This document shows positions 22,341 through 33,060 of a stretch of DNA of 64,000 nt, in pieces (position 1 is the stretch's first letter; the number at the start of each line of letters is the position of its first letter). A program made the position numbers and the translations under genes. Source of the stretch: Ligustrum vulgare (taxonomy: Eukaryota; Streptophyta; Magnoliopsida; Lamiales; Oleaceae); the NCBI GenBank assembly GCA_963555705.1, contig OY743170.1, positions 30,641,362 through 30,705,361 of the forward strand, given 5' to 3'. The notes beneath the pieces were generated by a model. It did not search any database. It saw only the letters and a program-made list of their open reading frames with translations, and was not told the DNA's origin.

Positions 22341-23468
22341 TTGGCGTTGGAAATTTTGAGCATAAGCAACTTGCTCGGTAGATGAAGAACTACTTGTCAC
22401 CAATGGACACATAGAGCTTTGATGATTAGCCCCACATATATCAAATACCAGAGGGGCTTGAACCATGTTGACTGGCCGAGAGGTTGAAGTAGATAACCCT
22501 TCCACTTTCTTGGCTAAGGAATCAATCTTTGACAAAACAAGTGCATAATCATCACCCCCACGTGCACCACTAGAACTCCTTGGTGCACTTCTATCTGGAC
22601 ACATTGCACTTTGTTCACTCATGATCTCAAACAAATCATAAACCTTCCGAATGCTATTTGTTTTGATGGACCCATTAGAGGATGAGTCCACATTTGAACG
22701 GTAAGGAGGAGTTAGCCCGGCATAGAAGTGGTTGACTTGTTGCCCCAATGTAATTCCATGATTTGGGCACTTCCTAAGCATATCATTGAATATCTCCCAA
22801 GCTTCATGAAAGCTCTCCATCTCGAATTGTTAAAATGTAGTAATATCAAGCTTGAGTTTAGCAACTCTAGATGATGGGAAAAATTTTGTAGTGAACCTTT
22901 GGACAAACTCCACCCAAGTCGTGATGCTCCCCGGAGGCAAAGTGCCAAGCCATTCTCTTGCTTTATCTTTCAATGTATGTACAAATAACCTCATCCGGGT
23001 TGCCTCCACATTCAAACCCTCATAGTTGAAGTTGTTACAAATCTCTAGGAACCGTACCACATGGGTATGTGGATTTTCATCGGTCCTCCCATAGAATGAG
23101 ATGGTGTTGGAGAATAAATTGATGACATCCGGCCAAAGTTGAAAATTTGGATGATTGTAGGAGGGATAGACGATGCTTGATTGATTCTCTACAATAGGAG
23201 GATTCATGAAATCTCCAAAAAGCATGTATTCTTCATTAACAACGGGCTCTTGAGCTCTAGCTGCTTTAGGAACAAAATCGAGTGGGATTCCACCCCCTGG
23301 AGGAATTGCAACTGGAACATTAAGCTCGATGTTAACTCTTTCTCCTTCCATCCTAGTAAGAAGTTGTCTCCTAACTTCCCGTTGTTCCCTTAACCTACGT
23401 CGAAAAGTTTCCTCGATATCCGGATCTATTTCAACGAGATCAAGACTTCTACTTCGACACATGCACAA
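22167..23468 (-). pseudogene. Gag of Athila element 1
   Basis: The ATG at 23468 (just inside the primer site) opens a gag frame of about 430 codons with a single in-frame stop at 22830. Landmarks: DPDIEETFRRRLREQREV near the N-terminus; TDENPHTHVVRFLEICNNF; LRLFVHTLKDKAREWLGTLP-type capsid core; FHEAWEIFNDMLRKCPNHGI; and a C-terminal zinc-knuckle-like DICGANHQSSMCP lacking the first canonical Cys. Near 22335 the frame shifts, so the last 50 or so codons of this ORF are not genuine gag. Gag forms the cytoplasmic virus-like particle of the element. Confidence 0.9.
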
Positions 23469-23600
23469 TTAACAACCCAGAACAACACAAGAAATTAGAA
23501 GATTTCTTACACAAAACAAAACAAAATTTTTACAAGAAATAAAAGTAACTAAAAGTCAAAACTAATATCAACTAAAATGTAATTTAAACAGAAACAATCC

Positions 23601-23615
23601 CCGGCAACGGCGCCA
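23601..23615 (-). other. Primer-binding site of Athila element 1
   Basis: The minus strand reads TGGCGCCGTTGCCGG, a few bases inside the 5' LTR. This sequence is the usual Athila-lineage primer site; the tRNA is commonly given as tRNA-Asp, which I did not check. Athila element 2 has the same site on the plus strand. Confidence 0.88.
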
Positions 23616-23621
23616 AAAACT

Positions 23622-25275
23622 TGTTCGCTAGAAACACACCGCAAGTGCACGAGTCGCATACAAGTGATAGTAGACTAATTGAGTCCGGTTTATCGATCCC
23701 ACAAGGATTGTCTATTTCAACTACACTCTAGTATAATTAATTTTAACAAGAAACACTCACAATAAAGATTTGTTTGGGAATGTTCTCGTACTAGAATTAA
23801 AGTTGCAATTGTAAATAAATAACTAGAAAAATGGTGATGAATAGATGATAAAGGAGTATTGGGATTCTTGATTCCACTTGACCATTACCTAATTGAATTA
23901 TCACAAGCAAATAGAAATGCAATTCATTAATCATGTTAGACCCGATTTTCCAAGCTTAGCCAATTACCTCTCTCGAGTGAAATCAACCCTAATTAGTGGC
24001 ATTAACCTACTATATCTTTATGTCGATTAAAAACACACCAATTGCATTAAACCTATGTGAAAATAGCTCAATGGGTCATCTAGGGTTTTAGGTATATCTC
24101 TATCCTAAACAAGAACCTACAGCAAATATTGTATTAATCTAGAATACATAACAATTTCTCAATAATTGCACATCCCATGAAACCTAAGCATAAATGTGGT
24201 CACAATAAATGTTAGTCAATAAATACAACAATAAATGCACAAGATAATAAAAAACTTAAATTCTTAATACAAGCATTAAAATCAAATAAGTTAGGTCAAG
24301 CTTCATCAATAATCTCAACACAAAATAGTTTAGCCCATAGTGAAATAATAATAAAATTCAAGAATTAAATACATCATTTCAACTATGAAGTAAAATAAAT
24401 AGAGAAATATGAAGATTAAGCAAAAACACTTCCCTTCACCAATGATTCTTGCTTCAAAATATCACTATTCTTCCACAATAATGCTGGTGTTTCTCCCTCA
24501 AATTAACATTCATCAACAAAACTATACAAAAAAAAAAAAAAGGGAAATTACAAGAGTAAAGCAAGAAGATGAAGAACAATGGAGAGAAAAATGAGTTTTA
24601 GGGTGAAAAATGAGAGAAAAATGTCCAAACCCTAGCCAAAAACGCCCAAAAATACCCAAAAATCACGTAGATCCGCGTTCTCAGCGTTTGGGCCGAACCG
24701 GGTCACACCAGGTCGGCCCAGAAAATCAGTTCAAATTTTTGACCACGCGTTCGCGTGGTTGAATGTCTCGCGATCGCGTGGTTGACCATGTGAATCTCGG
24801 GTTGGATTTTTGGCCTATCTCGCGAACGCAACTTGTAAGAGCCACGCGATCATGTGGTTCATCTGGTAGCTCCATCTTTTAATAATTAACGATTGGGTCC
24901 TCAACTTTCAGTGTAGATCAACTTGGTCCCCAAAGTGTCTGATTTCTTTCAGTTAAGCCCTTTCAAAAGTGCATTTAAGTCCGTCAACTTTTAAAACTTG
25001 CAATTTAGTCCTTCGATCAATTGCACATGCGATCCAAAACTTTCCGGAAGTAACAATTTGGTCCCCAAACTTTGACTCTTTGAAGGATTTGACTCTTTTC
25101 TCCTTAATTTCTTCAATTATTCATCCATTTAGCTCCTTTCTCATGCTTTCTCCATGAAATTGATTGTTGAACCTATTTACCCACAAAATATGCACAATTA
25201 AATAGATATTTGTCCAAATTACTCAAAAAGTGCCACAAAAAATATATGAAATATGCATGTAAAATGCACTCAACA
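23622..25275 (-). repeat. 5' LTR of Athila element 1
   Basis: 1654 bp, TGTTCGCTAGAAAC...CACTCAACA on the plus strand. It retains both tandem copies of the CGCGTGGTTGA-containing motif around 24740-24785, which differ from each other (CGTTCG versus CGATCG). Differences from the 3' LTR are mostly scattered transitions plus small indels. Confidence 0.93.
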
Positions 25276-25300
25276 GTAGCTGCCATGACAAAGACCATTC

Positions 25301-25375
25301 ACTTACTACTTTAATAAAGTCTCCTTATTAAAGAAAGGCTATGGTGTTTTGTCACAATCCAGAAGATAACTTTTC
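25301..25375 (+). repeat. Viral intergenic repeat, copy 2
   Basis: Diverged partner of 14530-14603 (tactttaataaagtc, ttattaaagaaa, ccagaagataa). The pair looks like a duplicated upstream promoter element interrupted by the later Athila insertion. Confidence 0.7.
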
Positions 25376-25519
25376 AAGAATTATTGAAGTCAGCTAGCAA
25401 GAAAGATAAATACACCGAAAAAAATGGTTGATGACTACTCAATAAGAAATTTATTGCAAAAGAGATAAGAGTCCTTTCTTGTCATCAAAAAGAAGAGGAG
25501 GAAAATAATCCATGACCTC

Positions 25520-25528
25520 TATAAAAGG
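25520..25528 (+). promoter_or_regulatory. Pararetroviral TATA box
   Basis: TATAAAAGG in the context cctcTATAAAAGGgggaagag, similar in form to 35S-type core promoters. Confidence 0.7.
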
Positions 25529-26341
25529 GGGAAGAGATTCAGTGAAGAGATCATCCCGAAATATCTGAGTCAAGCACTTGTATTCTTTTATTCAAAACTT
25601 GTCTACACCACTTGTATTCAAGAAAAATATTGGTAGATTGTCTGAAGATATCAAAGCTTGTAATAAGGTAATCACTTATGGAGTTCTAAACTTCATAAGG
25701 TGAGTACCAAAGGTATCTGTATATAGTTTGCAGTATGTACAATGTCAATAAATGAATGAAATGATGTTTGAGTTTTTATCATAGTTTCTTAAAAAGGTTT
25801 TCATTAAGTTTCTCTGGACCCCCGACAATATCGATATTTTTCAAAAATGAGTTTTCTTCTTTGAAGAATCTGTTGCTTAGTAGAGATCTCATCAGCCTTT
25901 TGATGTGTTGTGACATTTTAGGATAATATTTGAGCTTTGTTTCAGTTTTAAAACTTGTTTTTAAAACATGTAGTTTTGGAAAATTTCTAAGTAAGGTCTT
26001 CCTGAAAGGAATCGAGATAGGGGTGAAAACAGAGACTCTGAATACTGTGAGATAACGTCTGTGGAAACACAACTAGTTTTCTAGAGTGAGAAGTGCAACC
26101 TTGATTGAATTTTTTTTTGTAAAAGTAGTTGTGGACCCAATTTATTAAAAAATATCTAATATTCATTTGAAGGATTGATAGAGTACATGCAAGGCAGCTA
26201 TAGGACGACACTGAAGGGAAAGCCTGTTATTTCTATTTTATTACTATAAGTTTACTTATTGTCATTTACATGCTTTTAATTACATATTTTTAATCATATG
26301 CTTCCACATGCTTGTAATTTTATATATTTTAGTCATTGATT

Positions 26342-26638
26342 ATGAACAATGATGATAAGAAAGATATTGAGAGACTTAGAATAGTTAAAGATAATACCTT
26401 TGATTTAAGATCCAAAGAGATAGAAAAATTTCTCAGAGAATTAAATTAAGAAAATAATAAGGAAAAGTGTAAAAAAATACTAAATATCATCAGATATCAT
26501 TAGTACGAACAACAACATCTGTTTTGGTTACAAGAAAATACTGAAATTAGATTCCCAGATTTAGTCTTAAGAACCTTAGATCAAGAAAATCGAATAGTTA
26601 GACATAATCCTGATCAACCTTATCGCTTGAATTTATGA
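26342..26638 (+). pseudogene. Virus-like small ORF A
   Basis: ATG at 26342 begins a 98-codon frame that is rich in Asp, Lys, Glu, Ile and Arg, with in-frame stops at 26447 and again near 26500, ending TGA at 26636. The last four bases (ATGA, 26635-26638) overlap the start of ORF B. This stop/start coupling is common among badnavirus- and tungrovirus-type genomes and suggests a polycistronic viral RNA. No domain is recognised. It may belong to the same virus as the promoter just upstream, or to the second lineage at 27099-27900. Confidence 0.5.
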
Positions 26639-26922
26639 ACACTTCACAAGCATCCACTTCTAGTGATTGTGAAAAAATGTATTTGGATGATAAAAATATT
26701 TCGTTTTTATTAACTATTACTGAAAAATATCAAAACATATATTCTGTTGCCCAGTCCAGATTAGAAGAAATATATAAAGATATTGATTACGCTTGCATAA
26801 ATAATATAAGATTCAATTATGTTGAAATTACCAAAAATATAAATATAGTTTATAATATATCACTCAAACATAATGATATAGAAGAAGAAATTTCAGAAGG
26901 AATAGTATTAGGATATAACTAA
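26635..26922 (+). CDS. Virus-like small ORF B
   Basis: Open 95-codon frame (the ATG overlaps the TGA of ORF A). The product begins with a Ser/Thr-rich segment, then an Ile/Asn/Tyr/Lys-rich part without a recognisable motif. Composition (A-rich codons) resembles the pararetrovirus ORFs and not the surrounding retrotransposons. Length and coupling fit the small second ORF of some Caulimoviridae, but this is inference from layout only. Nothing suggests that it is expressed. Confidence 0.4.
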   Translation: MNTSQASTSSDCEKMYLDDKNISFLLTITEKYQNIYSVAQSRLEEIYKDIDYACINNIRFNYVEITKNINIVYNISLKHNDIEEEISEGIVLGYN

Positions 26923-27098
26923 GCAAGATCATCCCAAAACCTTTGAAAAATTATCAAAATACAAAGAGTATTTAAAATAATTGAAAAATTTACAAAATGT
27001 CCAAATAATTAGTCTCAAGTTAAATCAACCAGAATAAAGAAATGATATACCTTTCAATTTATTCATTGAGGGTAATTTTGAACTTTTAACAGAGAGGT

Positions 27099-27900
27099 CT
27101 ATATTACTAAAGTTATCGGTTGGCAAACATATTTAACTAAAAACCCCTTAATTGAAAAAAAAAAAATGTATGCTAGAATGAACTTACTATGTTTATTAAA
27201 AATGTCTTTCATTTTTCTTTGAAAAATACTTGGTGCATTTTTTAAACCAAATGGCATAACTAGCCATTCATAATGTCCTTCTGGACAAGTGAATGCTGTC
27301 CATTTAATACTGTCTGGGTGCATTTTTACCTACCAAAATCCTGATTTTAAATCAAATTTACTAAAAATCTTACAGTCTTGAATTTTGTTAATTAAAACTG
27401 TTTTATCTGGAATTTTATATGCATCATCTATTGTATTGTCATTAAGTCTTTTGTAGTTAATAACCATCCGACTTTTTCCTCTAACAATTTCTGAATGTTT
27501 TCTTACAATAAAGGCTGCTGATCTATGTGGACTATCTGATTTTCTAATAACTCCTAATTTTATCAATTCTTCAATATGCATTTTAAAATCTTCTAAGTCT
27601 AAATTAGTTGTTTCAATGTTTTTTGTTCTTATAATATATTCTGGGTTTTTTATTTTTATTTCACAAAAAATTATATCTTTTTCCCAATATTTTAATACAT
27701 TCTCTCATAATATTTCCATTTTTTCTAATCTATTTATTAAATTTTCTATATCTTGTTCTGTGATTAACATATCATAAATTTTTTCATTGTCTAAGAATTC
27801 TAGCGATTCATAATCTATTCCAAATTCTTCTATTTCTTCTTCATTTGGATCTTCTTCTTTTTCTTCTAAAAGTTGACATTCTCTTTCTTTTTTTGTGTTC
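27099..27900 (-). pseudogene. RT fragment of a second pararetrovirus, opposite strand
   Basis: The minus strand carries an acidic, Glu-rich segment (about 27600-27890) and then ELIKLGVIRKSDSPHRSAAF, GKSRMVINYKRLND, IFSKFDLKSGFW (ORF 27330-27581). It continues in the same register beyond a stop as [20 protein letters not shown] and [11 protein letters not shown] (27099-27323). These are RT fingers/palm motifs of Caulimoviridae, closer in wording to badnavirus-type RTs than the RT at 12200-12800. The fragment breaks off at about 27165, before the catalytic YxDD would appear. Opposite orientation and different sequence show that it is a separate integration or a rearranged piece. Confidence 0.82.
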
Positions 27901-28581
27901 GATTTATTGAATTTTGTTTATTCAATATTTTATGGGTCTTTTTTTATTTTTTATTTATTTTTTTTTGGATTTTCATTTGATGAAATTTTAATTTTATAGA
28001 TTTTGCTATAACAATTACATCGGAAAGATATTAGTCCAATAATACTAGTATCGGTTCAAAGGGAAAAACAAATTTTTTATGCGATTTTTGTCAAGCTTTT
28101 AGATTATATGGGGGATGACCTTGTATTAAGTCATATAGATCTCAACCTTCCCATACAAGTCACTTAATGTGGACTGGTCTGCTGACTTTTACCTGTTTGG
28201 CCACCATTTTTTTTTTTTTTTTTAGAATAATGTGATGTTGAATAATATCTTTTTGAGAATATGTGGTTAAAAAAGTTTGAAAAATTAAAAATAGTAGGCT
28301 TGATTATGATGGATGATTGAAATTGAGTGTTGAATAAATTTGATTTTAAAAAATTAGGACCAAACATGGGCGAAATAAACGTGGGAGTCCCAAAGCAATA
28401 TAAGCTAATCAAAAGAGATTCTTATTTGATCTTGGGAGCCATAACGGAGGCTAGTTCTTGAGAATATATATCGGACTTATTGTCAATTATTTGTATTAAT
28501 GTGTTGCGGTAAGAAATATACAATAATTTTGAATCTTAGACAAACTTTTCACTTCGATTGGCCTTTTTGTGAGGAGTGAGA
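27901..28581. other. No feature recognised
   Basis: T-rich and otherwise unremarkable sequence with a T-run at 28208-28223. Some of 27901-27980 may still be decayed viral sequence. No gene, RNA or terminal repeat identified. Confidence 0.4.
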
Positions 28582-29318
28582 AGTTGATTTAGAGGTGTCA
28601 AGACGGACAGACAGGCCGATCAGACCCGTGAAAATCGGCCCGAATCGACCCAGGGGTTGGGACCGCAGGCCGACCCGTGACCAATGCTGGCGGTTCACGG
28701 ATCAAGAAGTTGTGAACCTCGGGTTTTGCGGGTCAAACCTTCGCAGGCCGTGGTTAACCCGTTGGCCTGTAAAAAGAAATTGTTTTTATTAAATATAGTA
28801 ACATTGAAAATCTCTCTTCTTCTACAAACTTTAATACAACTTTTAAAGCAAAATTTTATTTTTTTTCTCCCTAATAGCTAAAAAACATAATATTCATTGA
28901 TAATAGTAATTAGAAATACATTTAGCATTTAATTGTTATTTGTTTATGTTTTATTTAAATTTGTAAATTTAGAAGTAATTCATATAACATAAAATATAAT
29001 TTTAAATTCTATGTAAATATTTTGTGGTATAAATATGAATTTATCATTTTAATCATTTTGTATTTAGAAACTTCACAAAAATTTGCTATAAATATGAAAA
29101 AATCTATATTTTTATTCATACGGGCCAAATTAAAACGAATCGCAACCCGCATTGGCTAACGGACGGGTCTGGGTTGTAGTTCAAAATTTTTAGGATGACC
29201 CGGAATCGGCCCGTAACCCGCAGCGGGCGGGCTTTTTTTCAAGCAGGTCGTTACCTGGCTTTTATATTGGCTGGTCGACCCGACCCGAACTACCCGGATC
29301 GACACATCTAAGTCGATT
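28582..29318. mobile_element. Non-autonomous hAT element with GC-rich ends
   Basis: Body 28590-29310 (721 bp). Ends: tagaggtgtc at left; right end complement reads tagatgtgtc. 8-bp flanks agttgatt (28582-28589) and agtcgatt (29311-29318) match 7 of 8. About 150 bp at each end is GC-rich and filled with CGGCCCG/GACCCG-type words in opposite orientation on the two sides; the core is AT-rich and non-coding. This is the pattern of plant hAT derivatives without transposase. Confidence 0.87.
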
Positions 29319-29480
29319 ACGGCATTAATAAGTTGACGTGCTTAGATTTTTAAAGAATAATAGAGTGAGAATTTTTTTTTTTTTTTTTTTGGTTACTCCT
29401 AAGTGGCTAATTTATATTTTCAGTAACTTAAACTTGCAATTTTTTGTATTATTTGATTAGTTTTGTTGATTTGTTGTCCT

Positions 29481-30187
29481 TGTTGGATAAAATTAGTGCA
29501 TAATTATATTCTTTTAACGAAAAAAATACGTGTATACAAAGAAGATTAAATAACGACTTACACTTGCAAAATATCGAATATATTTGACTTATCGAAATCA
29601 TGATATGCACATATAATTTCGACTTACTAACATGGAGAAATTAGAAGAAGATAAAATGAAGCGAGGTATACGAATGCAAATCTCCTTAAGACGAATTTCG
29701 TCTCCTATACTGGTGCTAACAGGATCAAATGGACGTTCATCTCCTAAGATACAACGTTTCTTCCAAAATTAATATAGCACGGTATTAATTTTGTCCAGCG
29801 AACCAACGTTTGACTATACTCTTTAAGAACAGAATAGACATCAAGTAATAGATATCAAATATGAAACTCAAAATAATTTGGAAATTATTTTGAAAGAATT
29901 AGAAATCAATTATATGGAATTGATTTGGTGTGAATTAAATGGTAGAAGGGTCCAATTTATATATTTTAATGTGTCTCTTCGAATGATCATATCTCTTGGC
30001 ACAAAATCATGTCAACCATTAGATCGTACCATTTCATTATTGATGGTGTAGATTGCATCTTATCAAAAGTCATTGACTATTTATTATGCACCTTTTGCAT
30101 TTTGAAGAGTCGCACCCAATCAACACACCTATTGGAGACTTATTCCAATGCACACATTTAATCATTAATTAACCCTAAATTCCAAAA
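29481..30187 (-). repeat. 3' LTR of the 3.4-kb element
   Basis: About 707 bp. Its inner end reads ATTCCAAAA where the partner has ATTCCAACA, so the terminal CA has mutated. Confidence 0.85.
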
Positions 30188-32166
30188 ATCCCCCACATGA
30201 ATGGAAGAAGTCGACTCAGAACAAAGAAGATGAAGAGTACAATTTGAAAGATAACACATCAAGATAGGTAGCTTTCGCTTTGTACCTTCCATAGTAAGAA
30301 TCTATCGAACTCATTGTTAATCAGTAAACGCAACGTTTTGAACTGTCAGCCGTTATTGCAAGCTCAGACAATTGATCAAACACATCATCTCTCATATCAA
30401 ACTTGGTTCTCTATGTTGTTCATTATTTCGGCCCTGAACAACTTGGGTTCTGCGAGTGCTTTTAGAGAATTCGCCTAAGTAAAATTCTCAAAGAATCGGC
30501 CACGTTCGCACTAGTATAGGTGATATTCTATAGAGTATCCTAAAACACCTCACTCGTACTAATTACAAGATATAGTTATCATTAAAAGAAAAGTTTATCC
30601 TTAACTTTCTTTGTATGCAGCACTTTTGCATCATAGAAATGGGAAGGAATCTAAACTCCGAAGTGCTTCTCATCGAGTCAATCATAAATAGTTTTCCTAT
30701 TGAACCTAGTTCATGGGATCTCCAGTTGCCAGGTTAGGTTTCCATTAAGCTAACCCATTAGTTTAGGCTTTACACCCATTTCACTCGATGCGCAATCTAC
30801 TCTTAAAATAACTCATTTATAAACGAATCTGATAGGCTATCCTTTGATAAAACAATCAGCATTGTTCCATTTAAGAGTAATTGCCATAATGTCCTAAACT
30901 CAAGACTTATTGTTATACATGACATTTTGTACCATATGATTAATAGCTAGCATTCTCAATCAAATGATATAACTGGCACAAATGCCATCATTAGAAAATC
31001 CTTCCAAAAATCATTAAAGCCATCATGCTTCCTTCGAACTTCATTTGAAAGCGCTAATTTCTTTCAACTCTTAAGTTGTATTAACGATTTTCACAAAATA
31101 ACTACACCCTCAATAGTAAAAAATATATTTACTAGTAGATTTTGAATCCTTGTATTGGATATTCAATTCCCAACATTATACGCATATTAATTTTAACAAG
31201 GTATTCATTGTAGTGCAGTTTGTCATTTCAAAAATTTTTGAATATCATAATATTCTAATTTGAAGAAAGCAACGACAACCTCCCCACAAATCTTGGGTTG
31301 CATTTGAACTTTAATTTAGAATATTTTTCAAACAAAATTCATAGACCCAAAATTCTGGGTAAAGCTTATTTTGTAATAAAATATTCATATAATAACTATA
31401 TTAAAGTTCGATCATATGTTTATTTGCTGAATAAACAATATTATTTCACTTCTAGTCAATATATAAATGACTAGAAACATCAATGAAAGCTCACTTACTT
31501 TCATATTTAGGACTTACAATACTAACAACTTTTGGTTTACCGTCCATTATAATTTCTATAGTATTATTTTGTATAAAAGGGCTTTCAACCTTTTCATCTT
31601 TCCATAAATGTAATTTAAGAATGCAACTTGTAGAACTTGCTATCCCCATAAAGACTTGGATAGATCCAATTTTATGTTGAGAATAAATTGTTCGACCCCA
31701 CGATACATAGGTCAAACTAATCTTAATATTCATCAACACTATTCACATTATTCATTTTATAGAGGCAAACAACATAATGAATAAATACACTTGTTGTACA
31801 ATTATATATAACTTGATAATATAATATAATATTATCTTCTAATTTACGCAACTACCATCTCACAATTTTATCAAGTTAAGTGAGGTTTTCATGAAATAGA
31901 CCATTGTCCTTTTCAAATTATCATTTAAGATGAATGATAATTATATCAACAAATAGTAACATAATCTTCAACAAGATAAGCGAGACTATATAATTAGGAT
32001 ACAACAAAATTGTAACAATGTACATAGCATAAGCAATAAAACTTATATACTTTCTTATTTTAGACGTGCATAAACTTAACAAAATCCCAAACTTGGGATT
32101 TCACAAGCCTCTCCGTCTATCAGAAAAGAATATAAATTTACACAACACCCAAATTCGTCTTAAGAT

Positions 32167-32884
32167 TGTTGGATAAAATTAGTGCATAATTATATTCTTT
32201 TAACGAAAAAAATACGTGCATACAAAGATGATTAAATAACGATTTACACTTGCAAAGTATCGAATATATTTGACTTACCGAAATCATGATATGCACATAT
32301 AATTTCGACTTACATGGAGAAATCAGAAGGAGATAAAATGAAACGAGGTATGCCGCAAATCTCCTTAAGACGGATTTCGCCTCCTGCACTGGTGTTAACA
32401 GGATAAAATGGACGTCCACTCCCAAGATACAACGCTTCTTCCAAAATTAATCTAGTACGGTATTAATTTTGTCCGGCGAACCAACGCTTGACTATACTCT
32501 TCAAGAACGAAATATACATCAAATAATAGATATCAAATATGAAATTCAAAATAATTTGGAAATTATTTTGACAGAATTTGGAGAAAAAAAGAATTAGAAA
32601 TCAATTATATGGAATTGATTTGTAGTGAATTAAATGGAATTAGGAGGGTGCAATTTATAAATTTTAATGTGTCTTTTCGAATGGTCATATCTTTTGGTAC
32701 AAAATCATGTCAATCATTAGATCGCATCATTTCATTATTGATGGTGTAGATTGCATCTTATCAAAAGTCATGACTCTTTATTATGCATCTTTTGCATTTT
32801 GAAGAGTCGTACTCAATCAAGACACCTATTTGAAAATTATTTCAATTCATACATTTAATCATTAATTAATCCTAAATTCCAACA
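32167..32884 (-). repeat. 5' LTR of the 3.4-kb element
   Basis: 718 bp, TGTTGGATAAAATT...CTAAATTCCAACA on the plus strand, followed directly by GTCCT. It contains a 15-bp insertion (agaatttggagaaaa-type) relative to the other LTR near 32575. Confidence 0.88.
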
Positions 32885-32889
32885 GTCCT

Positions 32890-33060
32890 CACTACAGTTT
32901 AAGAAGATGATTTGTTTTTTGTCCTGCGAACATTATTTTTCGGATGGCTGGCTCATGACGGACTCGTTGGAGCTAATGTCGAAGGAGCTCGAAAAGAAGA
33001 AAGAAGAAAATGTTTCAACACTGAATTATAATTTATTCTTTTTATTGTAATAATCATTGC
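32890..33060 (+). other. Unassigned coding-like stretch
   Basis: Immediately right of the LTR element, about 32905-33045 is open in one frame and encodes DSLELMSKELEKKKEENVS-like charged sequence ending at stops near 33045. It is more codon-like than its AT-rich surroundings and might be the remains of a gene exon into which the retrotransposon inserted. No family recognised. Confidence 0.2.

Larger units (their letters stand above)
14609..25275 (-). mobile_element. Athila-type Ty3/gypsy LTR retrotransposon, 10.7 kb
   Basis: Two long LTRs (1631 and 1654 bp, TG...CA), a perfect 5-bp TSD GTAGC, a TGGCGCC-type primer site next to the right LTR and a G-rich polypurine tract next to the left LTR define a complete minus-strand element. 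Gene order is gag, protease, RT, RNase H, integrase, then about 1.8 kb of non-coding DNA before the 3' LTR. Long LTRs, the gag sequence and the FMDD RT motif fit the Athila lineage. A handful of stops and frameshifts interrupt gag-pol; LTR identity of roughly 97% by eye suggests a fairly recent insertion. It landed in the intergenic region of the pararetrovirus, so it is younger than that integration. Confidence 0.93.
25276..26341 (+). promoter_or_regulatory. Pararetrovirus promoter and transcript leader
   Basis: After the right-hand GTAGC the viral intergenic region resumes with the second copy of the 75-bp repeat (25301-25375). A TATA box TATAAAAGG lies at 25520-25528, and AATAAA follows at 25747-25752. 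A polyadenylation signal about 230 bases downstream of the TATA box is the arrangement that gives the terminally redundant pregenomic RNA of pararetroviruses. From there to 26342 runs a long leader with several short ORFs and no convincing coding region. This corresponds to the caulimovirus 35S-type promoter; activity cannot be judged. Confidence 0.7.
29481..32884 (-). mobile_element. Non-autonomous LTR retrotransposon, 3.4 kb
   Basis: Two LTRs (29481-30187 and 32167-32884) begin TGTTGGATAAAATTAGTGC on the plus strand. The right copy ends ATTCCAACA, and the TSD GTCCT is present at 29476-29480 and 32885-32889. The terminal inverted repeat is TGTTGGA/TCCAACA. A purine-rich GTGGGGGATTT on the minus strand next to the left LTR looks like a polypurine tract, which makes the element minus-strand. 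I could not recognise a tRNA primer site next to the right LTR. The 2-kb interior has no gag, RT or integrase; the longest ORF (31491-31739, minus, 82 codons) has no recognisable domain. Best described as a LARD-type derivative of a copia- or gypsy-type element, superfamily unresolved. Confidence 0.85.

Noticed and set aside
31491..31739. 82-codon ORF considered as gag of the 3.4-kb LTR element
   Set aside because: No gag core or zinc knuckle, no companion pol, and an overlapping ORF on the other strand; too weak to call.
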